A stretch of 64,000 nucleotides of DNA from Piliocolobus tephrosceles (GCF_002776525.5 NC_045436.1:47390616-47454615); one strand, 5' to 3'. Shown: positions 24,276 through 36,047, numbered from the stretch's first letter. Made by a program: numbers and translations. The notes: generated by a model from the letters alone, not told the origin.

Positions 24276-25647
24276 TTTTGCCCCATGTTGGAAATCCCTC
24301 CTTGAATATATCATCAGTGGGCTTTAATGCTGTGTTTTAAATAGAAGCTTTAAATAGAGCTACAATTTTCTATTTTGGTGATCTTAAGCCTTCTTCTTCT
24401 TTCCAACACCCCCCCCTCCCTTCGCCAGTAACTTTTATTTTCTAAACAGAATTGTACACAGAATTCCAATGCGAATTAAAGAGAAATAGTTGGAGCTGCT
24501 GGGTGGGTACAGTAAAGGAAAGAACCTGAGGCCTATTCATTTACTTGCCCTAATTTGTCCAATAATTTCCGAGTCCCTATAGCCACAACAGCCCCAGGGG
24601 TGTAAGGAGTAAAGTGTAAAAAAAAACACTTATCTGTTTAATATTCCTGACAATATTTTATGCATTATATGTATCAAAATTAAAGCACATTTGGTTACTT
24701 TTTTTCCCAGTTATTCTGTGATTCACTCTGTGCTTAATTATTTCTCTTTATTCTTCACAGAGTTGTTTTGTTTTGTCTTTTAATCTCATTTTCTCTTCAT
24801 GTTTTAAAATAGCTTGTGTTTTAAACATGTCATATAATTAGTAGGGTGCTCTACATTGTGGAAGGCTCAGAGGATATAATGACTTCCAGGAACTTGCAAT
24901 TTTACTGAAAATAAAAAGCATGTGTTTTTGAAATATTTAAACACAGTAAGACAAAGCAAGCCATATAGACAAAAAGTACTTCATGAGATTATTTCCAGAG
25001 ATCTGTATGAATATTTCATCAAGTATCAAGAATGTCGTACTTTGCTGTTGGAATGCAGGGATCTATAGAGCACTAGATGTTTCCTGAATAGACCTTAGCA
25101 ATTATATGTCTCCTTTGGAGATTTATTTTGTGTGATTTGCCTTTTATTTTTGTAGTCAGCAAAGGGAAATGGAGCAGATGGAAGTAAGTCCCCAAAAGTG
25201 TTTAATGTGTAAGAGGCCTAAGCTTATGAATATTTTATTATTCAGTCTTTTCTCCCTAACTTCTTGTGTCAACCTGTTGGACTCTTGCAGAACTGGGAGA
25301 AGCTAGAGACAGGTTAGAAGATTTGTTTTGGAGATAGAGCTCTAGTGAGAGTAAAGCAATGAATTCATGAGATTGTATGTGTTTAGCAAGGGGGTGGATT
25401 TTCCAGGAAGAATTATTTTGTTGTTGTTGCAAAGTAATGATTGAAAGAGAGAACTTTTGAAAGTAGAAACTTTTGTGACTGTGAGTAGAATGAGAATGTT
25501 TACAGATAGGAAAGGGGTATTCTAAAACCTATTTTTCTATGAATTAAAAAATGCATTTATGTAGCTAATCTCCTTTGTTACTCATGCCAAAGGCTTTGTA
25601 ATGGTATGCAACTGTTTAGTTATAACAGTAATGTCAGATTGCTTCTT

Positions 25648-25877
25648 TTTTTTTTTTTTTTTTGAGACAGAGTCTTGTTCTGTCGCCCAGGCTCTGCCTG
25701 CCAGGTTCACACCATTCTCCTGCCTCAGCCTCCCAAGTAGCTGGGACTACAGGCGCCCGCCACCACGCCTGGCTAATGTTTTGTATTTTTAGTAGAGACG
25801 GAGTTTCACCATGTTAGCCAGGATGGTCTTGATCTCCTGACCTCGTGATCTGCCTGTCTCGGCCTCCCAAAGTGCAA
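25648..25877 (-). mobile_element. AluY SINE, 5'-truncated and internally deleted
   Basis: T tail, then GAGACAGAGTCTTGTTCTGT. About 40 bp of the right arm are missing (CGCCCAGGCT joins directly to CTGCCTGCC). It ends at CCAAAGTGC, short of the Alu start. ATTGCTTCTT flanks it (25638-25647 and 25878-25887), so the truncation happened at insertion. Confidence 0.93.
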
Positions 25878-26663
25878 ATTGCTTCTTATATCAATGAAGC
25901 AACATGCAGAGACTGGACCACGGGGTGCTGTTATCTTCGAGTCTTATAATTCTGGACACCATTATGCTCTTGAATATGTTTTAGAAAATTTCAGTTATTG
26001 TGTAGTAACTGCTAGGCATGTCATTCAAACTAAAATATCCAGGAGTTAAAAATCCCAAATAATAATTTATCTTTTGTTCAGGTTTAGTTTTTAAGGCATG
26101 TGAAAGTTTACAAATATAGTTCTGTAAATCAATAGCCCAGGTTCCAAATCCCACTCACAACCTACCTTCATTAAGTACACTCCATTTGTTTGCTTTTTGT
26201 TTTCATTCTTCTTGCTGTTTGTCTTGTGTTTCTTCATTGTATAGTGGAGAATAATATGAGGTGAGGGAACAGCGGGCTTGGGGATTACAGTCTAAAAGCT
26301 TTAGGGTATTCTAGTGACTCTAAGATAAACAAGCGATTCTACTTTAGCTTCTCCATCTGTGAAACACGAGGTTTCAGGTTATTCTCTGAGCTTCCTTCCA
26401 ACCGTAGCATCCTGGGTGTTTATGATTCTTATATGAACTCTGATATCCTATAACTTAGACAATCTAGTATAAATATTTTGAGAATAAAAGTAGGTATTAA
26501 TAATTACAGTGGAATAACAGGAATAAACTGGCATATGCGGTTGCCACACCTCTAATATATTGTGGTATGATGACAGATAATGAGGAAAATAAGTAATGTA
26601 ACACATATGTGTACATACACAATAAAGGTCTTTTTTTCATCTATGCAAATAATTAACCCGCTG

Positions 26664-26961
26664 AGCCAGGCACAGTGACTCACGCCTGTAATCCCAGCAC
26701 TTCGGGAAGCTGAGACGGGTGGATCACCTGAGGTCAGAAGTTCGAGACCAGACTGACTAACATGGTGAAACCTCATCTGTACTAAAAATATGAAGAGTAG
26801 CAGGGCGTGATTGCAGGAGCCTGTAGTCCCAGTTACTTGGAAGGCTGAGGCAGGAGAATCACTGGAACCAGGGAGGCGGAGGTTGCAGTGAGCTGAGATC
26901 ATGCCGCTGTACTTCAACCTGGGCAGCAGAGCAAGATTCCATCTCAGAAAATAAAAAAGAA
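26664..26961 (+). mobile_element. AluS SINE
   Basis: Starts GAGCCAGGCACAGTGACTC and ends ATTCCATCTCAGAAAATAAA. Both arms are present, with moderate divergence. Confidence 0.92.
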
Positions 26962-27069
26962 TTGATGTGCTTTGAACTATATTTCTGATTCACGTATCAT
27001 TAAGACCTTTTGTCTAGTGCTTAACTAACTGCTAATCAGCCCCTTTATAAATATATGTTAAACCATTGA

Positions 27070-29330
27070 GTTAAACAGCAGAATGTGACAAGTGGGGCCC
27101 ATTCAAGAAGGACATCCCAGAAGATTCAGACTATATTATAAATCCTGGGGTGACCAAGGAGAGCCAATGGGGCTGAAAGTGTTTGTAGTGAGAAACAACT
27201 CTGTTATGTGGAATCTTTAGGAAAAGCAAATAGGAAAGTGTCAGTACAGACCTTTAGAGTTCCCGAATATACTCTAGAGAGTACGTTCAACATACATGTA
27301 CTCAACTCACACCCTCGAGAGTTCCCTATGACTATCTCATGGAGGAGGAAAGAACTTGCGCTGGTATAAAAAGGGGTCAGCCTGACATGTTGGGTGGACT
27401 TCACGGTCAATAATGAAGGAAATTTACCCAGTGGGAAGGTCAGCAAAGCATTTACTTGGTGTTCCCTTCATGTAGAGAAGGAGGTAACCTGAGGTGCAGA
27501 TGTACATTGAGCTTTGGCGGAGTTAATAATCTGATGAGCCTGAAAGAAATAAGACTAGAAAATCAAATACAAGGAATATGAGCAAGAGACATGTAGATGG
27601 GGCTGTAGGAGTGAACACAATCAAAATCATGCTTATCAGACTGTAAATACTGCAGAGGAAGCTTTCTACTACCAGGTGGACATTGTCACGTGTCTAGTGG
27701 ATATTAGCCAGCCTCCTTTCTCAGTTACTCCAGAGTTTGTGCAATAGACCCATGAAGAGAATGATCTATTGTGATTGGACTTAGATCTTAGTGACAGAGG
27801 CAGGGAAAATGCATGGACCCAGGACATGGCCTCCCTTTCCAAAGCTAATATAGCTATTGTCACTTCTAACTATCAAAAGCCAGAAACAGACTGACAATGA
27901 GCCACTGAGATGGTACCATTCCTCCAGGGTACGATAGAGACCCAACATCTGTTGGGTGGCAGGCAAATTAAGTTGCATCCTCTCCACTTTGGAGCAGGCA
28001 GCAATTTGCCCTAAGTGGGTGAATTATGGTCTAGATATGTGTTTGTCTTTCCGCTCACAGTGCTTTCACTGGCACCCACATCTGATAGCCTAACAATGAC
28101 TGATCCAATGATATGGTGCCCCATATAATATTACTTCTACTAAGGGACATTTGCTGCTGTATCAAAGAAGGCACAACAGTGAGCTTATGGTCATAATGTG
28201 TTTCATCACCCAACAGCGACAGGCCTGATGGTACAGTGGAATAATATTAATCATGAAAAGTTCAGCCAAGACACCAGCATGAGGAAAAACCTTAGAATCG
28301 GGATACTGCTTTTTAGGATTGGGAAATATGCCAAACCAATTGCTGATACAGAATGCTGTATTTATCATACCCAGGACCCACAGTCCTGAGACTAAGGGTA
28401 GGCCCTTCCTGTAATCAATAGCAGTGATCTGCTTGTGGTATTTGCACTACCTTTCCCTACAACTTTATACTTTGCCAGTTAGAATCCTGATTCTTGTGGT
28501 GGAGTCAGGGGAGCAGTGCTGTTCTGTCAGGGGACACAATTAGAATCCCACTTAAGTGGAAGCTGTGATTGGTTCCATATGTGATCTGGCGTTCCTCATG
28601 ACAATAGACCAAAAAAATGGTGTGAGATATCCATACTCACCACCATGAGGAGATAGGGCTACTGCCATGGAATCTGAGTGAGGCAAAATATGTCTGAAAC
28701 TTAGAAGTATTCCACGCCCTGATGGGAAGGAGAAATTACAGCAACCAAGACTCCATAGGAGCAAGAAAACTAAGGGCTTAATTCATCAGGATTTAGGTCT
28801 GCAACACCCTACTCAGCAGCAGCTCAGACCAGCTGAAATGCTGGTAGAGTATGGGGGAAAATCTGGGATTCGTGGTAAAGGAGATAGGTGATGAATGTCA
28901 ATTAAGGCCTTAAGAACTAGTTGGAGGATTGGATATTGTGGCTGGATTTATTACCGCTCTTTTAAGTCTCTGGGGAATCGCAGCTTGCCGTCACTCTAAA
29001 GGACTGTACTTAGACTCTCCTCTTGGGAAATATGTGAGGGATCTTATTTTGCATGCTATCGGGTTATCAGTAGATGGTGCTAGTACATCTGAGTTGTACA
29101 TGGGGTTGTCTGTCCTGGGCCCAGTTTGTGTGCTTTTCTACATTGGCTCAATCCTAATCCTAAGGATGAAAAGCTTATAATCCTAACATGTCTTCACGTT
29201 TTTGACCACTTGCTCAATGGTGAGCCTCAGATATTGCCACCACTGTCACCTTATCTCTTAACATCATTTACTATATCAGCCTCTCTCAAGGTGAAGACCG
29301 GGCATTAGTGTGTCCCCAGTAGCAACCACC
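27070..29330 (+). mobile_element. Degraded ERVL/MaLR-type endogenous retrovirus internal region (pol remnant)
   Basis: Over about 2 kb the sequence has the word order of ERVL/MaLR internal regions, in sense with the host gene. The clearest part, about 27650-28100, corresponds to the RNase H to integrase boundary: a partner of the 'cctccttcctcagccactcc' block near 27712-27733, then a block around 27950-28060 with GGTGGCAGGCAAATTAAGTTG and ATATGTGTTTGTCTTTCCGC. Stops and frameshifts occur throughout, and the longest open stretch (28929-29180) carries no recognised domain. I see no env. A possible degraded LTR end lies at about 29640-29770. Borders are approximate. It is an inactive fossil. A THE1, MST, MLT1 or ERVL internal origin cannot be separated by eye. 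Confidence 0.62.
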
Positions 29331-29639
29331 ATGGAAGAATTCACAGTAGTTTTGGCAACTGTCATATAGGGACACACCCAAGAAAATTCTATCTCCATTA
29401 GAGTATTGTTTCCCCAGTGGCTACACAAAGGGGCAGATTATAAAATCATAAAGACAGAGGACTTAGTGACCTGTAGGATGAATCTTTATCAATGAAACAT
29501 AGAGTATGACAAGCAACTGGGACATATAAATGTCCCTCTCTCTGACTAACTGTTCCAAAGTACAAAGGTTCCAAATGACTTCTTTAGGTTTGTTTCACAT
29601 GACCAAATAATGAGCCACGTTTTCTTGTGAAGTTCTGCC

Positions 29640-29775
29640 CAGCTCAGTCATGTACCACCTTGTGGCTGCTTTCTTCTCTTCCCTGTATCACTTCTTTTTT
29701 TACCTCCTTGTGGTTGACCTGGCATTGTTTAATCTCAGGCTGTGCTTCCTAGAGAATCTGGATTGAGATGCCAAG
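29640..29775 (+). mobile_element. Possible degraded LTR 3' end
   Basis: The series TTAATCTCAGGCTGTGCTTC then CTAGAGAATCTGGATTGAGA resembles the 3' end of ERVL-group LTRs ('ctgcttctggggaaccc'). It lies downstream of the internal region in the same orientation. No clear 5' LTR was seen. Confidence 0.3.
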
Positions 29776-31350
29776 CAAAGGTTTTAATCCAGGAATTTTT
29801 TTGAACACTGAGTGACAAAGTAAAATGTCTTTATGAATAAGACATTTTAGGCTTCCTGATTGGAAAGTTTACCAATTTTCATGCACCAAGTTATCTCCTG
29901 TCCTTATCTATTTTAATGTATGAATGTACCTCTCTTCTTTACTTTAATGAAATTAATGTGCTTATTCATTTCTTTTTTAATAAATGCAGTGTCTCTCTTA
30001 CCCTGCCCCATTTTGTTTTGCAATGTTTTCATTACTCTGTCTGGTTTATTACACTTTTATCATGTGGTTCCCCTATATTGGAACTTTTCTCAGTGCAGAG
30101 ACAGTATGCTCGTTGTTTGTCCTTTTCAGAATGTGTACCTATTTTTACTGTCATTGCTTAGAACAAACAGGTTCATCAGTATACTTCTCTTTATACATTG
30201 TGGCATAATGGAAGAGTGCAATAGGTTTTAAACAAAAATTATGGAGTCCTCACAGCTTGTATCAAGGCACTCCTCACAGAATACTAAACTTTTCTGATTA
30301 CATTTTGCTAAACTTATCTTAGGCAAGGGAATGTACACCACCCCCAGTATCCCAGAATGTAGTCAGGGGCTTCACTGTCACTCTTCTACCTTCCTCATCA
30401 TCTCCCCTTTAATGATTCTTTCTGATAATAATGTAGAGACAATACAAATTGTAACCGTATGGTGCATCTATTAGTATTAAATAGGAATCGTTAGCTAATA
30501 TTTTCATTATAACTGTGCATTGAAGGCAAAGCTGAAACTTTACATATTAAGTTGATATATTACACTTGCTATATATCTCAGATTCAACCTAATTGCTCAG
30601 ATTCTTCTAGACTTGGATATATCAATCTTTTGGAATTACTTGTTTGCTTTAGTGGTTGTTGCTTTTTCCTAAACTTGTACATCCTGCCGTTTGAGTGCAA
30701 ACAAGAAGTTAACTCCCCAGTCTTCAACCTTCTCTTTGTCTCTCATTTGGTCACGATTTTTTTTTTTTTTACTCTATTGTCTATTGATTAATTACTTTTT
30801 CTCCCATGAGTGCTTCATCATGAATACTAATCTTTGGAAAAGTTGAGAGTGACATGAATGTTCATAAAAATTATAAAGACCTCAGATGAAAATTGCAGCA
30901 ATTCGAAATTGCAATCCCATTGGAACAAAACAAAGACAGCTACAACCATTTGAAAGCAAGTCACATTTTTGCGCACCATCCATTATTCTTGCATTTAACA
31001 GAATGTTAAAGATTCTACAGCTTGTGAATTTATTAGCTTGGTATTTAGCATGTTTCATGGCCAAAATAGCAAAGAAGCTTCATTATTACTGGTTAAATTA
31101 GCCTCATGAAAATGTTGTTGGTAAAAGGTTACAGAAATGAATAAGAGATCTAACCAAGCAGCATATTGGACCATTTATCACTATAATTTTAAAAAGGCAT
31201 TCTGATGATTTAAATTAACTTGGCTAAAGGGTAGAGATTTAGATAAAAATTAATAATTGAAGCCTAAATGACATGGTTAGCTCTTCTTTTTGATAAGGAG
31301 GGAACAACGCATACACATACAGTAGTTTCATACATTGTCCTTTTGACAGA

Positions 31351-31601
31351 AGAGTGCAGTGGCCCAATCTCGGCTCACTACAACCTTCATCTCCTGAGTT
31401 CAAGAGATTCTCCTGCCTCAGCCTCCCGAGTACCTAGGACTACAGGCACGCACCACCACGCCTGGCTAAGTTTTGTATTTTTAGTAGAGGCAGGGTTTCA
31501 CCATGTTGGCCAGGCTTGTCTTGAACTCCTGACCTCAGGTGATCCGCCCACCTCAGACTCCCAAAGTGCTGGGATTACAGGCGTGAGCCACTGTACCCGG
31601 C
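31351..31601 (-). mobile_element. AluS SINE, antisense, tail end missing
   Basis: Begins abruptly at AGAGTGCAGTGGCCCAATCT, without the T tail and first about 35 bases of the right arm. It ends CCACTGTACCCGGC. It lies 484 bp upstream of the exon at 32086. Confidence 0.9.
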
Positions 31602-32085
31602 AGGGCTTTTGCTTTTTAAAGAAATATTTATAACTGTATTATATATAAACTGAATTACCTAAGTATCTCATGTTTGCTTCCCACATGGTCAGATATCCCT
31701 TCCCACGTTATTTGATTCTGTACCGTTGAAACTTAAAAACTTAGCCATCTTTACATAGAGGTTTTACAATTTGCTTTTTCGCTGATGTCTTCCCTATGTG
31801 TATAAGAATAGGAAGTCTACTATCTTTGTGAAAATTTCATCAGGGAATTTAACATTTCTAATTTTTTGCCCTTTGACATATGTTTTTATTTGTGTGGTCT
31901 AAACTATTCATATTTTTTGTGTGCTAAAATAATTTTTTAAAAATATTTAAGCTAATAAGCTCATAGAACTTTCCTGGTAATTATGATAAAATAATTTCTT
32001 ACTATCTTGACAACTCTGACTAAGTGTTATGTGTCTATGGATTTAAGATAAAAGTAAAATTTTTCCTCTCTTCCACTCTTAACAG

Positions 32086-32216
32086 AAACCAAGAGATAAA
32101 AGAACTTGGTGAGCTTTCTCCACATTGGGACAATCTGCGAAAAAATGTCCTTACTCACTGTGACCAAATGGTGAATATGTACCAAGACATTCTGACAGAA
32201 CTGAGCAAGGAAACAG
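32086..32216 (+). CDS. INPP4B: INPP4B internal exon (exon B of this window)
   Basis: 131 nt between CTCTTAACAG and ACAG|GTGTGG. The first base completes the arginine codon begun at 3385-3386. Then 43 codons run open, from NQEIKELGELSPHWDNL to QDILTELSKET, and the last G begins a split glycine codon. This is a helical, probably scaffold-like stretch of the central region of the phosphatase, with no known catalytic residue. The NHR2-like interaction region of INPP4B is in this general part of the protein, but I cannot place its border. The donor GTGTGG is weak. The reading frame continues past it for 19 codons before a stop at about 32273, so intron retention would make a truncated protein without the phosphatase domain. 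Confidence 0.95.
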
Positions 32217-32585
32217 GTGTGGAAGCAATACCTCTACTTACTCAAAGTGAATTGAATTTCCTGCTTGTGAAATGAAAAAAAAAATAATAACCTGATTTTA
32301 TGTAGATAGGAGAACTGGAGAGTTTTTTTAAAACTCTTTTACTTCTAACTTTAACATCTTAAAACAAAGAAAACGTTACCCTATTTTACCTTATGTAATT
32401 ATTATATGAATAATTGAGATAATTTTTTAAAATATTGAATTTCTAAGAAGAAAAGCAACTCATAAATATAGGATATGTTTTTCTTTCTGAAGTTCTTTTA
32501 ACATTTTTCTGTCAGGTTTATCTTTTAACATGCATATTAATTTATCACTATTTACTAATAATATTTAATTTCTGGTTTCCATCAG
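32217..32585 (+). other. INPP4B: INPP4B short intron, 369 bp
   Basis: Lies between the weak donor GTGTGG and the acceptor TTTCCATCAG. AT-rich, with an A-rich run directly after the read-through stop (32273-32287). It has no recognisable repeat, unlike the neighbouring introns of 28.7 and 16.3 kb. Confidence 0.9.
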
Positions 32586-32690
32586 GGTCCTCTTTCAAAT
32601 CAAGCAGCAGCAAAGGAGAGAAAACGTTAGAATTTGTTCCAGTAAATCTACATCTGCAAAGAATGCAGGTACACAGCCCTCACTTGAAAG
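32586..32690 (+). CDS. INPP4B: INPP4B internal exon (exon C of this window)
   Basis: 105 nt between TTTCCATCAG and AAAG|GTATCA. GG completes the split glycine codon. Then 34 codons run open, including SSFKSSSSKGEKTLEFVP, NLHLQRMQV and HSPHLK, and a final G starts the aspartate codon finished at 48994. The serine- and lysine-rich start looks like an exposed loop that could be phosphorylated, followed by the well-conserved FVPVNLHLQRM motif of INPP4A and INPP4B. An internal CAG|GTACAC at 32667/32668 looks like a usable donor; using it would shorten the exon by 23 nt and shift the frame. Confidence 0.95.
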
Positions 32691-33690
32691 GTATCATCAT
32701 AAATTATTCTTTTCAAAATGGCAAATTATGTTACAGTGTGTACTTCTTCGAACAGCTTGAGTGTTGGCAGAAGTCAAGTTTAACAATTGTATAAAGTTGA
32801 AAATGAAACAATTGAACCTCATAATGACCCTAAATCCTGCTAAAGAGACTATGACATTTTCGTTGCTGTGTTTTTGAGAAATATTTTATGATTGTGGCAC
32901 CTGGATTGAGGTAGAGATGAAAATGCAAAATGAGTAATAGCATCCTTAAGTAGTATTAACGGTGGCTAATAGGTAACACTTGTGCTCACTTGAATTAGAG
33001 AAAAAAAAAAAGAAAAAACGAAATTTGCTCATATTTTTCCTGTCTTGAGAAACCAAAGCCCCAAAGTCGACTAATACGCCAAGTTTTTTTGACTTATTGG
33101 TAACTATCAATAGAAGCCCCCTTTTCTATGGGAAAAAAAGTGAGTATAGTAAAGTAGAAGGTGGTAGAGTATTTAAAAGTAATCAGTTGTAAGAAATATT
33201 TGTCAAGGAGAAATATATAGGTTTTTCTGAACGTACCTGAAAATGATCCAGAGTGACCAATATGGTGTCATATTTATTACCATTATACATAATCCCTTGC
33301 CATTTATCAAAAATATACTTTCCAATATCTTTTCATCTCCCCTTTTCCTTAACTTATTACTATAGCAATTATGGAAATTCAGGATGACTTTATGCCCTGG
33401 TTTGCTGGCAAAAGTCCTAGATTATGTCCCTGTCCCTGCATATGCCTATGACCATTGTTAATGGTACTCTTGCTTCCTTTACTTCTTAAATGTTTCCCTG
33501 TTTAAAAGACTAATGCTGTGATCATCCTACTAGTACCTATCTTGTAGGGGTCACAAAGTTATCAAATTCTTTAGGATAAGTGCCTAAAAATGCATACAAA
33601 CATACTTAGAGAGACATCTAAATTCTCATTCTGACACTCTGTTTTGTAGCCCTTGTCACAACATAGTAGTTACAGGTTTAGAAAGGTTAA

Positions 33691-34511
33691 AACACAAGAG
33701 CCGTTGTACACTGTTAGTGAAAATGTAAACTGGTGTAGCCACTGTGGTAAAAACAAATATGGAGGTTCCTAAAAAAACTAAAAATAAAGCTACCATAGGG
33801 TCCAACATTCACACATCTGGGTGTTTATCCAAAATAATTGAAATCAGAATCTCGAAGAGGTGTTTGCACTCCCACATTCATTGCAGCGTTGTTCACAGTA
33901 GCCGAGACAGAAAAATGTCCATCAATGGGTGAAAAGATAAATTGTGATATGTACAAAGAATGGAATATTATTCGGTCTTATAGAGAAGAAAATCCTGCCA
34001 TGGTGAGACAACATGGATGAACCTGGAGGATACTATGCTAAGTGAAATAAGCCAGGATACAGAGGGACAAATACTACATGACACTTCTTATATGAGGAAT
34101 CTAAAATAGTCAAACTCGTAGAAGCAGAGAGTATAATGGTGGTTTCCAGAGGCTATGGAGAGGATGAAAAAAGGAGGTATTAGTCAAAGGGTACAAAGTT
34201 GCAGTTATGCAAGATGAATAAGTCCTAGAGAGTTATGGTACAGGATAGTGTCTACAGTTCACAGTACTATATTGTGTACTTTAAAATTTCTGAGGGCATA
34301 GATCTTATGTTAAGTGTTCTTATCAGACATATATACATTAATAATAATAGCAATATTAAAGAGAGAGGAAACTTTTGGAGATGATTAATAGGCTTATGAC
34401 ATAAGTCGTGGTAATGGTTTAGAGAGTATATATTTATGTCCAATGTCATCAAGTTGTATACATATATATCACTTTTTATATGTCAATCATACCTCAATAA
34501 TGTGGTTTTAA
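33691..34511 (+). mobile_element. LINE-1 3' part (L1MA-like)
   Basis: Contains the decayed C-terminal ORF2 coding region: words such as CATTGCAGCGTTGTTCACAG, TGTCCATCAATGGGTGAA and CAACATGGATGAACCTGGAG. A 3' UTR with GTGTACTTTAAAATTTCTG and CATACCTCAATAATG follows. Frames are broken. Sense to the host gene, so its 3' UTR could offer weak polyadenylation signals. Confidence 0.85.
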
Positions 34512-34716
34512 AGTGTGAAAGTGAGATCTAAGTTCTGCTTTAGAATTGTCTAAAATGTTATAGTCTGAAAAATTAAACTTTATTGTTTTCTAGTGTTTGC
34601 ATACCAACCATATATACATCATCAGCTGATTTGCAAGTTTAAGTGTGATTATACTTATTCTGATATATTATGTTATTATATGTGGTGATCAAGTATATGA
34701 AATTTTAATTTAGGTC

Positions 34717-35566
34717 TTTTTTCTTTTATTATACTTTAAGTTCTAGGGTACATGTGCATAACGTGCAGGTTTGTTACATATGTATACATGTGCCATGTTG
34801 GTGTGCTGCACCCATCAACTCGTCAGCACCCATCAATTCATCATTTATATCAGGTATAACTCCCCAATGCAATCCCTCCCCCCTCCCCCCTCCCCATGAT
34901 AGGCCCCAGTGTGTGATGTTCCCCTTCCCGAGTCCAAGTGAGCTCATTGTTCAGTTCCCACCTATGAGTGAGAACATGCGGTGTTTGGTTTTCTCTTCCT
35001 GTGATAGTTTGCTAAGAATGATGGTTTCCAGCTGCATCCATGTCCCTACAAAGGACGCAAACTCATCCTTTTTTATGGCTGCATAGTATTCCATGGTGTA
35101 TATGTGCCACATTTTCTTAATCCAGTCTGTCACTGATGGACATTTGGGTTGATTCCAAGTCTTTGCTATTGTGAATAGTGCCGCAATAAACATACGTGTG
35201 CATGTGTCTTTGTAGTAGCATAATTTATAATCCTTTGGGTATATACCCAGTAGTGGGATGGCTGGGTCATATGGTGCATCTAGTTCTAGATCCTTGAGGA
35301 ATCGCCATACTGTTTTCCATAATGGTTGAACTAGTTTACAATCCCACCAACAGTGTAAAAGTGTTCCTATTTCTCCACATCCTCTCCAACACCTGTTGTT
35401 TCCTGATTTTTTTAATGATTGCCGTTCTAACTGGTGTGAGATGGTATCTCATTGTGGTTTTGATTTGCATTTCTCTGATGGCCAGTGATGATGAGCATTT
35501 TTTCATGTGTCTGTTGGCTGTATGAATGTCTTCTTTTGAGAAATGTCTTATTCACCACAGATTATG
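34717..35566 (-). mobile_element. LINE-1 (L1P/L1PA-like), 5'-truncated, antisense
   Basis: On + it begins with a T-rich tail and ATACTTTAAGTTCTAGGGTA, the L1P 3' end. It continues through the pyrimidine-rich 3' UTR tract (34874-34895) into the C-terminal ORF2 region, with CTGCATAGTATTCCATGGTG and TGAGATGGTATCTCATTGTG. It breaks off near 35566. At about 850 bp, only the last sixth of an L1 remains. It is less diverged than the other L1 pieces. I found no target-site duplication. The reading frame is interrupted and inactive. Confidence 0.9.
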
Positions 35567-35621
35567 TCAATTGAAGAACTGAAAAAAAAGAGAGATGGAT
35601 TGGCCCAAGGCATTTAGAAAC

Positions 35622-36006
35622 TGCTGTGGTCTGAATGTATCCCCGAAAATCATGTGTTATAAACTTAATCCCCAGTGCAACAATGTTGGGAGGTGAGACC
35701 TAAGGGGAGGCATTTGGATCAAGAGAACTCTACACTTATGAGTGATTTAATGCCACGATAAAAAGAGCTTTCAGGAGCAAGTTTACCCTCTTTAGCTCTT
35801 CTGCCTTGTAGATTTACAAAATTTGTTCTTTCTTGCTTTTCCACCTTCTACCATTTAAAAGCACAGCAGAAGGCTTTCATCAGATACCAGTGCCTTGATC
35901 TTAGACTTCCTAGCCTCCAGAATTGTTAGAGAATAATTTATATTTTTTAATACAAGTTACTTAGTCCATAATATTATGTTATAACAGCAAAAAAATGGAG
36001 TAGACA
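35622..36006 (+). mobile_element. MaLR LTR (MST/MLT1-type)
   Basis: Starts TGCTGTGGTCTGAATGTAT and ends near ATGGAGTAGACA. CAGTGCCTTGATCTTAGACT and CCTAGCCTCCAGAATTGTT are diagnostic of MaLR LTRs. No internal sequence adjoins it. It lies almost directly after the L1P element. Confidence 0.87.
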
Positions 36007-36009
36007 GTA

Positions 36010-36047
36010 GTTCTTCCTTAATTACTGAGTTCTTCCTTAATTACTGA
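36010..36047. repeat. 19-bp tandem duplication
   Basis: GTTCTTCCTTAATTACTGA occurs twice head to tail (36010-36028, 36029-36047), followed by a partial third CTTAATTACT. Located just beyond the MaLR LTR. Confidence 0.93.

Larger units (their letters stand above)
3387..32085 (+). other. INPP4B: INPP4B intron, 28.7 kb
   Basis: Runs from donor GTAAGA to acceptor CTCTTAACAG. The split arginine codon joins exactly across it. It is filled with the transposon fossils listed below, and I found no further in-phase exon. Stretches in which I recognise nothing: 3911-5264, 5815-7980, 9311-10440, 11040-11900, 12440-13395, 14700-15685, 16412-18130, 21130-22975, 24930-25635 and 29790-31345. These are AT-rich and probably contain decayed repeats beyond my recognition. 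Confidence 0.85.

Noticed and set aside
26552..26917. 121-residue reverse ORF
   Set aside because: Alu-derived (ISAHCNLRLPGSSDSPASA pattern), not a gene.
28929..29180. 83-residue open frame, possibly a membrane protein gene
   Set aside because: It lies within or beside a degraded endogenous retroviral region, has no recognised domain, and the flanking sequence is full of stops. Treated as a chance leftover.
32024..32275. 83-residue ORF starting with its own ATG
   Set aside because: Only 32086-32216 is exon. The ATG lies in the intron before the acceptor, and the end is read-through into the next intron.
34754..35193. ORFs on both strands with protein-like composition
   Set aside because: They are pieces and shadows of the antisense L1P ORF2 and 3' UTR.
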